Positions 1 to 6,072 of a stretch of 14,611 nt of DNA are shown in pieces. Below the pieces are notes generated by a model. It saw nothing but the letters and a program-made list of their open reading frames with translations. It was not told the DNA's origin and did no database searches. The DNA is from JASHVB01 sp049522565 (GTDB lineage Bacteria; Pseudomonadota; Alphaproteobacteria; Acetobacterales; Acetobacteraceae), in assembly GCA_049522565.1 (NCBI GenBank), contig JBEKNT010000144.1:1-14611 (forward strand), given 5' to 3'. The translations under genes and the position numbers were made by a program. Each line of letters begins with the position of its first letter. Position 1 is the first letter of the stretch.

Positions 1-160
1 CCCGCGCCCCCCCCCCGGGGGGCGGGCCCCGGGCCCCCGCTACGGCCACCCCCCCTTATCCCCCCGGGTTTCCGGGTCGGGGGGGGGGTGCGCGGGCTGG
101 GGGGCGGCCGGGGGCCGCCGGCCCGCCCCCCCCCCCCAACGCTACACGCGACCCCCCGCC
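1..160. other. Low-complexity G/C-run sequence at window edge
   Basis: This stretch is almost entirely homopolymeric C and G runs, such as the C-rich block around 127-138 and the G-rich block around 79-88. It does not resemble the coding or intergenic sequence elsewhere in the window. Frames through it are open only because it lacks A and T. A low-quality contig end is the likeliest explanation (inference). I see no gene here, and the reading frame that runs from it into the permease gene should not be taken as a real N-terminus. Confidence 0.6.
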
Positions 161-181
161 CTGACCCGAAACGAAAGGGTT

Positions 182-252
182 CTAAGGGCTGTGCCCTTAG
201 CGGGGTCCAGGGGCAGAGCCCCTGGTCGGGGTTCCGGGGGCGAAGCCCCCTG
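182..252. repeat. Triple-hairpin palindromic (REP-like) repeat
   Basis: Three perfect short hairpins follow one another: an 8-bp stem at 182-189/193-200 (loop TGT), an 8-bp stem at 207-214/218-225 (loop AGA), and a GC stem at 236-241/245-250 (loop GAA). The arrangement resembles the palindromic repeat units common between genes in high-GC alphaproteobacteria. The last stem ends two bases before the chosen ATG of the DppB-like gene. The element could end an upstream transcript or structure the start of this one. Confidence 0.75.
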
Positions 253-1197
253 ATGCGCGGGCACCTCGGCGCGCGCATTGCGCAGATCATTCCCACCCTG
301 CTGCTGGTCAGCGTGCTGGTGTTCTGCCTGCAACAGTTGATGCCTGGCGATCCGGCGCTGGTGATGGCCGGCGAGGAGCGCGGCGATCCGCAGGTGCTGG
401 CGCAGATCCGCGCCGAGCTGTGGCTCGATCGGCCGCTGCCGGTGCAATACGTGCATTGGCTGGGCAATGTCGTGCAGGGCAATCTCGGCTATTCGTGGCG
501 CATCCGCCAGCCGGTGTCACAGCTCATTGCGGAGAAGCTGCCGGTGACGCTGCAACTGAGCAGTATGGCGTTCGTGATTGCGGTGCTGATCGGCGTGCCG
601 GCGGGGGTGATTGCCGCGGTGGATCGCAACGGATTCTGGGACTACGTGGCGAACGGGATCGGGCTTGCGGGGCTGTCCACGCCGAACTTCTGGCTGGGGA
701 TCATGCTGATCCTGCTGGTGTCGGTCGATCTCGGCTGGCTGCCGCCGTCGGGCTATGTGCCGCTGACCGAGGATTGGCGCGCGTCGCTCGCCACCACGAT
801 CATGCCGGCCTTCGTGCTGGGCAACGCGATCGCGGCGATCCTGATGCGGCACACGCGCAGTGCGATGTTGACCGCGCTGGACCAGGATTACGTGCGCACG
901 GCGCGGGCGAAGGGGTTGCGCGAATACGTAGTGGTCGTGCGGCATGCGCTGCGCAATGCGCTGATCCCGGTGGTGACGCTGGGCGCGCTGGAGTTGGGCA
1001 CGCTCCTGTCGGGCGCGGTGCTGACCGAGCAAGTGTTCTCGATTCCGGGGTTTGGCAAGCTGATCGTGGATGCGGTGTTCAACCGGGATTATCCGGTGGT
1101 GCAGGGCGTCGTGCTGGTGACGGCGGGGTTGTACGTGCTGCTGAATTTGCTGGCGGATGTGTTGTACGTGGTGATCAACCCGCGGCTGCGGGCATGA
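253..1197 (+). CDS. ABC transporter permease, DppB/OppB family (peptide/nickel type)
   Basis: This is an inner-membrane permease subunit of a peptide-, opine- or nickel-type ABC importer, 314 aa from the chosen start. An N-terminal membrane segment (about residues 10-30) is followed by the family hallmark LMPGDPA near residue 30. A periplasmic region and about five more hydrophobic segments come next. The cytoplasmic EAA loop (YVRTARAKGL, residues 213-222) contacts the ATPase and leads into the conserved RHALRNALIPVVTLGALELG stretch. The frame stays open upstream to 88, but that extension is low-complexity and hairpin sequence, so I start at 253, where the protein begins like its family. There is no clear Shine-Dalgarno site; the nearest G-rich stretch lies inside the preceding hairpin. 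It forms a permease pair with the DppC-like gene downstream, 166 bp away. The substrate cannot be told from sequence. Confidence 0.9.
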   Translation: MRGHLGARIAQIIPTLLLVSVLVFCLQQLMPGDPALVMAGEERGDPQVLAQIRAELWLDRPLPVQYVHWLGNVVQGNLGYSWRIRQPVSQLIAEKLPVTLQLSSMAFVIAVLIGVPAGVIAAVDRNGFWDYVANGIGLAGLSTPNFWLGIMLILLVSVDLGWLPPSGYVPLTEDWRASLATTIMPAFVLGNAIAAILMRHTRSAMLTALDQDYVRTARAKGLREYVVVVRHALRNALIPVVTLGALELGTLLSGAVLTEQVFSIPGFGKLIVDAVFNRDYPVVQGVVLVTAGLYVLLNLLADVLYVVINPRLRA

Positions 1198-1202
1198 AGA
1201 AA

Positions 1203-1357
1203 CCTCGCCCACGCCGTGGGAGAGGTCGCGCGCGCGTCAGCGCCGAGGGTGAGGGCGATCGGGTCGCCCCGCGGCTTAGCAGTGCTGTGTGCCGACCCGA
1301 TCACCCTCACCCTCGTCGCTGCGCGCCTCGACCCCTCTCGCGTTGCGGGAGAGGTTT
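1203..1357. repeat. Long imperfect inverted repeat between permease genes (repeat family copy A)
   Basis: Nearly the whole permease intergenic spacer is one inverted repeat. The inner arms, 1245-1266 and 1293-1314 (22 nt each), pair with a single mismatch around a 26-nt loop. The outer flanks also pair imperfectly, and each ends in its own small hairpin of the type CCTCTC...GAGAGG. Diverged copies of the same element lie at 9879-9988 and 14524-14611, so this is a dispersed family. The terminal GGGAGAGG at 1347-1354 doubles as the ribosome-binding site of the next gene. Confidence 0.85.
1347..1354 (+). promoter_or_regulatory. Repeat-derived ribosome-binding site of the DppC-like gene
   Basis: GGGAGAGG lies nine bases before the ATG at 1364 and decides that start over the in-frame upstream ATG at 1289. 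The site is the 3' arm of a small hairpin (CCTCTC about 1334-1339 pairing with GAGAGG), so folding would hide it. Whether this modulates translation is inference. Confidence 0.6.
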
Positions 1358-1363
1358 GTTATC

Positions 1364-2239
1364 ATGAGCGCCACCGTCGCTTCGGCCGCCGTCCCGCTGC
1401 ACCAAAGCCCGGCGCGCCTGGCGCTGCGGCGCTTCCTGCGCCGGCGCGTGGCGGTGGCGGGCCTCGCGGTCATCGTGGTGTTCATCGGTGTGGCCGCGCT
1501 GGCGCCGCTGATGGCGCCGTACGATCCGATCGCCACGTCGTGGACCACGATCCGCAAGGCACCGTCGCTGCTGCACTGGATGGGCACCGACGAGAACGGC
1601 CGCGACGTCCTCTCGCGCGTCATCTTCGGCGCGCGCGCCAGTCTGCTCGCCGGCGTCGTTTCGGTGCTGATTGCCGCCGGGATCGGCGTGCCGGCGGGCC
1701 TGCTGGCCGGGTTCGCCGGCGGCTGGACCGACGCTCTGCTGTCGCGTCTGGTGGACGCGATGCTCGCCTGCCCGTTCCTGATCCTGGCGATCGCGCTGGC
1801 GGCGTTCCTCGGGCCGGACCTGACCAACGCGATGATCGCGATCGGCGTGTCCACCGCGCCGCGCTTCATGCGCGTGGCGCGCGCCGCGACACTGGATGCG
1901 GCGAGCAACGAGTATGTCGAGGCAGCACGCGCGATCGGCAATCCGCCCTGGCGCGTGGCGGTGCGGCACGTGCTGCCGAACATCGTGCCGCCGCTCCTGG
2001 TGCAGGGTACGCTGTCGATCGCCCAGGCGATCATTGCGGAGGCATCGCTGTCGTTCCTCGGGCTGGGGCAGCAGCCGCCGGATCCGTCCTGGGGCTCGAT
2101 GCTGAACTCGGCGCAGCGGTTCCTGTCGCAGGCGCCGTGGCTGGCGGTGTTTCCCGGCGTGGCGATCTTCCTGTGCGTGCTGTCGTTCAACCTGGTGGGC
2201 GACGGGCTGCGCGACGCGCTCGACCCGCGGGGGAAGTGA
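1364..2239 (+). CDS. ABC transporter permease, DppC/OppC family (peptide/nickel type)
   Basis: This is the second permease subunit of the same importer, 291 aa. It has an N-terminal membrane segment (about 27-50) followed by LAPLMAPYDP, typical of the OppC N-terminal region. The conserved MGTDENGRDVLSRVIFGAR stretch sits near residues 67-85. The EAA loop YVEAARAIG is at 184-192, and the C-terminal part carries EASLSFLGLG and PSWGSML, which are family signatures. The ATG at 1364 has a good Shine-Dalgarno sequence and gives the normal family length. The two ATPases (DppD/DppF) and the binding protein are not next to it: the next gene is convergent, with its stop only 22 bases away. They may lie before the window or elsewhere. 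Confidence 0.93.
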   Translation: MSATVASAAVPLHQSPARLALRRFLRRRVAVAGLAVIVVFIGVAALAPLMAPYDPIATSWTTIRKAPSLLHWMGTDENGRDVLSRVIFGARASLLAGVVSVLIAAGIGVPAGLLAGFAGGWTDALLSRLVDAMLACPFLILAIALAAFLGPDLTNAMIAIGVSTAPRFMRVARAATLDAASNEYVEAARAIGNPPWRVAVRHVLPNIVPPLLVQGTLSIAQAIIAEASLSFLGLGQQPPDPSWGSMLNSAQRFLSQAPWLAVFPGVAIFLCVLSFNLVGDGLRDALDPRGK

Positions 2240-2261
2240 GGCGGCGCCTGGCAGCCGGTCG

Positions 2262-2759
2262 TTACGCCGGGTAGTGGGTGCCCAGGCTCTGCCCGGCCAC
2301 CTGCACCGGATCGGCGTCGATCAGCACGAACGCGAACACGCAGGGTTGCGTGCCGTGATTGACCCAGGCGTGCATCGTGCCGCGCTGCACGACGATGTCG
2401 CCTGCCGTCATGTGCACGGTCGCGCCGTCGTCCAGTTCCAGGTCGCATTCGCCCGACAGCAGGATGGCGTAATCGACCGTCTCGGTGCGGTGCATGAACT
2501 TGGGCGAGCCCGCCGCGAACTCGACGACGCGCACCACCGTGCCCTGGCCCGAGCCGACATAGTTGTGCCGCACCACGAACCCTTGGCGCTGCGCGGCCTC
2601 GGCGGCATCCGAGTTGTCCACCGGCATCCGGTCGGTGGACCAGATCTCGCAGCGCGCGCGGCCGGGGCCGCTGGTGGCGGTCAGGCGCTCGTCGGTGGTG
2701 ACGATGGCTTTGCCGTTCGCGTCATGGCCGGTGACGATACGGCGGACTTGCAGGGTCAT
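2262..2759 (-). CDS. Small single-domain cupin protein
   Basis: A 165-aa protein with one C-terminal cupin beta-barrel (about residues 75-150). Cupin motif 1 is recognisable around G84 to G103 (H90, with T92 and D96 where classical cupins have His and Glu). Motif 2 is around G120 to N134 (GD...RGTMHAWVN, H130). Only two of the usual four metal ligands are therefore evident, which points to altered or absent metal binding. There is no signal peptide, so it is probably cytoplasmic. The start at 2759 is supported by GGGAGG at 2765-2770, five bases away. It lies 91 bp downstream of the multicopper oxidase on the same strand and may be co-transcribed with it. It resembles conserved cupins often annotated only by domain, and I cannot assign a substrate. 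Confidence 0.85.
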   Translation of the reverse strand: MTLQVRRIVTGHDANGKAIVTTDERLTATSGPGRARCEIWSTDRMPVDNSDAAEAAQRQGFVVRHNYVGSGQGTVVRVVEFAAGSPKFMHRTETVDYAILLSGECDLELDDGATVHMTAGDIVVQRGTMHAWVNHGTQPCVFAFVLIDADPVQVAGQSLGTHYPA

Positions 2760-2850
2760 GGTTGCCTCCCTTTGCCTGGACGACCGGAGACTACCGCGGG
2801 AACGCACCGCATTCGAGTGGCAGGATCGCAATCCGTGCGAACCCTGCCGC

Positions 2851-4302
2851 CTACGCGTATTTGAACAGCGCCATGAAGCCGAAATCCATGTGCAATTGCT
2901 GGTGGCAGTGGAACAGCGTCAGCCCCGGATTGTCGGCGACAAAATCGAATTCGAGCTCCTGGAATCCGCCCAGCATCACCACATCCTTGATCACCCCCGC
3001 GGTTGCCTTGCCGCCGACCCGCGTCAGTTCGAAGCTGTGCCGATGCAGGTGCAGCGGGTGAACATCGTCGCTGGCATTGCGGAATTTCAGTCGGTAACGC
3101 CGCCCCTGCTGCACCGTGTACATCGGCCTCATGGTATCCATCGAAAACGCCTCGCCGTTCAGCGTCCACTGGTTGAAGCCATCGAGTGCGGCGTTGTGCT
3201 TGACGATGGTGATCTCGATCGTCTCGTCCGGGGTGGCCGGCGTGGCACCCACCTTGCCGAACCGCGTGTAATCCCAGTGGAACGGCTTCGGCCTGCTCCA
3301 TTGCGGCTTACCTGCGCGGCCGGCGTATTCGACGACAATGCCCATCCCGTGACCGCGGTCGTCATCTGCAAGATCGCCCATCACCCACACGCCCGGATGG
3401 TTCATCTCGACAACCGCGCAGACCCGCTCCGCCGTACCCAACCACAGCACCGGGACCTCCGCTTGCGTCGGCACCGGATTGCCATCGAGCCCAACCACAC
3501 GAAACACGTGGCCGGGCAGCGCGAGGCTGCGAATTTCGGTCGCGCTTGCATTGAGAACATGGAACAGCACGCGCTCGCCCTGTTTCACACGAATGGGTTC
3601 GCCGTGACCGAGCATGCGGCCGTTGATGCCGAACAGGTCGTAGCCAACCTCGAACCCCTTGGTCTTGACCGGCGCCGCCGCGTCCGCCGCGGCACCCATC
3701 TGTCGCAATTCCTTGATGGCAGCGCCTGCCAGCGCATCCATCGCCATGTCGCCGCCCTTGCTGAAGGTCGGTGAGAACTCTTTCAGCACCAGGAAGACCT
3801 CCCGGTCGTACGCGCCGGGATGGTTGGCCGGCTCGATATAAACCGGCCCAGTCTGCCCGCTATAGGTGCCGCGGTTGAGGTCGGCTCCTGCCACAACGTG
3901 CGTATGGTAGAAACGGAAGCCCGCGGGCTTCGGCACGAACGCAATCCGCTGGCTGCCATGCGGCGGCACGTACGGCGAGCCTTCCTCGGCCGCGCCGTCC
4001 ACGTCGCTCGGGATCATCTGCCCATGCCAGTGGACCAGTTCCGGGGTGTCGGTGCCGTTGTGAATATCGACCACCACGCGCTGGCCTTCCTTGAAGCGCA
4101 GCAGCGGGCCCGGAAACTGGCCGTTGTAGAGCGTGGTGGAGACGATGTGTTCCGGCGCCAGTTCCACCAGTCCGGTGGCGATACGCAGCGTATAGTCCGC
4201 CTTTGCGTCGGCGATCTGATCGGCCGCACGCGCGACGCGCGGCACCGCACCGATGAATGGCAGCAGGCTCGCGTGCCGGAGCAGGGAACGGCGCTCGATC
4301 AT
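2851..4302 (-). CDS. Multicopper oxidase, Tat-exported, laccase/CueO-like
   Basis: This 483-aa periplasmic enzyme would oxidise phenolics or Cu(I)/other metals and reduce oxygen to water (family knowledge). The N-terminus has a twin-arginine signal (ERRSLLR, residues 3-9), a hydrophobic stretch and a likely ARA/AD cleavage site near 26-27. All four copper-binding segments are present: HWH at 91-93, HTH at 133-135, HPLHLH with H415, H418 and H420, and HCH at 465-467 followed by H471. The type-1 copper axial position (H471 plus five) is Phe476, not the Met of CueO. There is no Met-rich insert, so a strict CueO role is not shown. The start follows CGGAGG at 4315-4320, twelve bases upstream. The cupin gene follows on the same strand. 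Confidence 0.93.
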   Translation of the reverse strand: MIERRSLLRHASLLPFIGAVPRVARAADQIADAKADYTLRIATGLVELAPEHIVSTTLYNGQFPGPLLRFKEGQRVVVDIHNGTDTPELVHWHGQMIPSDVDGAAEEGSPYVPPHGSQRIAFVPKPAGFRFYHTHVVAGADLNRGTYSGQTGPVYIEPANHPGAYDREVFLVLKEFSPTFSKGGDMAMDALAGAAIKELRQMGAAADAAAPVKTKGFEVGYDLFGINGRMLGHGEPIRVKQGERVLFHVLNASATEIRSLALPGHVFRVVGLDGNPVPTQAEVPVLWLGTAERVCAVVEMNHPGVWVMGDLADDDRGHGMGIVVEYAGRAGKPQWSRPKPFHWDYTRFGKVGATPATPDETIEITIVKHNAALDGFNQWTLNGEAFSMDTMRPMYTVQQGRRYRLKFRNASDDVHPLHLHRHSFELTRVGGKATAGVIKDVVMLGGFQELEFDFVADNPGLTLFHCHQQLHMDFGFMALFKYA

Positions 4303-4349
4303 CAGGGCTGCAATCCTCCGGGAGGAACAGAGGCCACGCGGCTACTTCG

Positions 4350-4370
4350 GTATTATGTGGCAAACGCCAC
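4350..4370 (-). promoter_or_regulatory. Candidate promoter -10 with adjoining palindrome upstream of the multicopper oxidase
   Basis: On the minus strand a TAATAC box (4350-4355) lies about 48 bases before the oxidase start. One base upstream of it is the palindrome GTGGC-GTTT-GCCAC (4357-4370), placed where a -35/-10 spacer would be. No good -35 hexamer is evident, which would suit an activator- or repressor-controlled promoter. This is inference from position and symmetry; I do not recognise the operator. Confidence 0.35.
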
Positions 4371-4812
4371 CACAACATAGCAAGGTCGACCGTGGCAAGA
4401 TCATCGCGGCGGTCCTGCTGCAATGCCTCCAGGCGATCGGCGTGCAGGTTGTTAGGCTCGAAGACTTTTAGAACCATCAGCCATTTGGTAGGTAGGAGGA
4501 CGTCTCTCTCAATCCGGCCACAAGCAAAGGGATGTCCGCTTTCTTCACCAGCGGCTCATAAAGAGCTTATGCTCTAGAGCCGGTGGTCGCCTAACCGACA
4601 CATCGGAACTTGTGAGTGTATCGTGCCTCGCGCTATCGAATATTCGCTCTTTGTACTCACCATCAGACAGACTGCTATATCCCGGCCTTCGGCCGGAGCC
4701 CGAACCGGTGCACGCCATCGTCTCCGGCACCAGCCCGGCCTTGCGCGCACTGGACACGCCAGCCGCTGCCGCGGCGTAAGTCTTGGTCTCATCCCGCCGG
4801 GAATTGTGGCAT
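4371..4812. other. Intergenic stretch with no convincing gene
   Basis: This spacer is less GC-rich than its surroundings. Frames are short on both strands and none has a recognisable domain or ribosome-binding site. One plus-strand frame ending in TAA near 4780 reads like a protein tail (a Pro/Glu stretch, then VHAIVSGTSPALRALD, then alanines), but it has no start. It could be the remnant of a lost gene or chance. Confidence 0.4.
4553..4581. other. Nested hairpin in intergenic DNA
   Basis: GGCTC (4553-4557) pairs with GAGCC (4577-4581), and inside it AGAGC (4562-4566) pairs with GCTCT (4571-4575) around TTAT. No T-run follows on either strand, so it is not a typical intrinsic terminator. A second GC hairpin, CCGGCC-TTC-GGCCGG, lies at 4682-4696. 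Confidence 0.45.
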
Positions 4813-4924
4813 GCGGCAGCGCAAGGTTTTCACCACGGAGTTAGCCAGCGGCCGCTGCCGCACCCCATGGCTGGAAATGGCACGCGTTGGACGGCCGGTA
4901 CGGGCGCTCAGGGATTTTCCATGG
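4813..4924 (+). repeat. Inverted repeat, left arm (repeat Y)
   Basis: This segment is the reverse complement of 5238-5351 over about 112 bases, with roughly 85% identity by eye. The best-kept blocks are AGTTAGCCAGCGGCCGC, CCATGGCTGGAAATGGCACGC and TACGGGCGCTCAGGG. Similarity to the adjoining direct-repeat unit continues faintly to about 4980. The two arms are about 310 bases apart. Confidence 0.8.
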
Positions 4925-5102
4925 CAGGAGAAATGGTAGGAGAGACGGAGAGGCACGGAGCGCCACAGGAGCCTGGGCCGGCGCAGCAGTGTGCGCTCCG
5001 GCCGAAAGGTCGCTAGGCCAGTCCCCCGTACGCGGTAGCGGCACGACTCCTGTAGCCCACCGTGACGCTCGGCCCTATCTCCGTGTTGACATTGCTGCGC
5101 TA

Positions 5103-5235
5103 CCGCAAGACGGCGCAGGCGATCCGCGGAGTCCCACAACCAGTCCAGCGCCTGCCCCCATTCTCACACCATGCGTCGCCGTCTCTTGTGCCGCGAAACG
5201 AGATGTCTGCAAGACATCGCTGGCTCCCCAACGCA
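5103..5235 (+). repeat. Direct repeat unit X, copy 1
   Basis: This unit begins CCGCAAGA and ends AACGCA. It matches 5348-5484 with scattered substitutions and small indels; the shared TCCGCGGAGTCCCACA core is exact. Downstream it joins the right arm of inverted repeat Y. Confidence 0.75.
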
Positions 5236-5237
5236 CT

Positions 5238-5351
5238 ACCGTGGAAATGGCCCTGAGCGCCCGTACGGTGATCCAATGCGTGCCATTTCCAGCCATGGGA
5301 GTGCGGTCGCGGCCGCTGGCTAACTTCGAGGTGAAATTCCTGCCCTGCCGC
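5238..5351 (-). repeat. Inverted repeat, right arm (repeat Y)
   Basis: This is the partner of 4813-4924 in opposite orientation. It sits between the two X units, so the order is Y, spacer, X, Y-inverted, X. The minus strand stays open in one frame from 5522 to 5100, across X-Y-X, without recognisable domains. Confidence 0.8.
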
Positions 5352-5484
5352 AAGAAGGCACCTGCGGTCCGCGGAGTCCCACAGCCGGTCCAACGCCTGC
5401 TCGCACCAATTCTCATCCCACGCGGCAGCGTCTCCCGCACCGTAAAACGAGACATCGGCGAGCCGCCGCCGGCGCTCCAACGCA
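5348..5484 (+). repeat. Direct repeat unit X, copy 2
   Basis: This is the second X unit, matching 5103-5235. On the minus strand it reads ADVSFYGAGDAAAWDENW and then a Leu/Asp/Trp-rich stretch, which looks protein-like. In copy 1 the same frame continues with many altered residues. A decayed, duplicated coding fragment is possible, but I do not recognise the family. Confidence 0.7.
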
Positions 5485-6072
5485 GGGCAGGATGCCGCGC
5501 CCGCACGCACCCCCCGACGCATCCGGCCGCGCCTTGTGCTTGCACCGCTGGGCCGTTTGCTTCATGGTCAGAGCCGCTCCGGTGACGCGATCGGGGAGCG
5601 GCGACCGCTTCGCTGTTCCTTGTCACCCCCGCGGAAGCGGGGGGCTGAACCGGTGGGCGCCGTGATCCATCGGCCGACCGGGCACTGCCCGGCATTTGTC
5701 GATCGGGGGAAGGTCCGCGCCCGCCGAAGCCGCGTCATCGCCCGTCGCGCGCCGCATTTGGCGCGCCGGGGCCGATCTTCGGGCCAGGCCGGACTTGCTT
5801 CAGGCACGGGGACAGGCAGGCAATCGATTCACACGGGGCGGCGTTCTCCACGAACGCACCGCGCCGACGCCGGAGACCGATCATCGTGCCAGCCCTTCCC
5901 GCAACGGAAGTCCCGCGCACCACCCCTGGTGGCGCGGCTGGCATGCGCGTTGCTGCATCCTATCTCCGGCGGGCCGGGCCCTTTCCCGCAAGCCTTTCCA
6001 GCCGCCCGACGCCGCGCGCCCGACCAGGGACCGCGCCACCATGTCCGGCGGCACACCGGAGTTCAGGACTGA
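5485..6072 (+). other. Long leader/intergenic region upstream of rne
   Basis: 588 bases without a convincing gene. The region contains a GC hairpin at 5626-5632/5637-5643 (CCCCCGC-GGAA-GCGGGGG), a common bacterial intergenic palindrome. Long 5' untranslated regions are known for rne in enterobacteria, where RNase E regulates its own mRNA. A similar role here is inference. I could not place a promoter with confidence. Confidence 0.45.

Noticed and set aside
88..252. N-terminal extension of the DppB-like permease to 369 aa
   Set aside because: The extra 55 residues come from homopolymer runs and hairpin repeats. The family N-terminus begins at 253.
3860..4477. Minus-strand open frame overlapping the multicopper oxidase start
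   Set aside because: Most of it is an out-of-frame shadow of the oxidase, and the unique N-terminal part shows no family.
5536..6072. Plus-strand open frame directly upstream of rne
   Set aside because: Arg/Ala/Pro-rich translation without a domain or RBS; more likely the rne leader.
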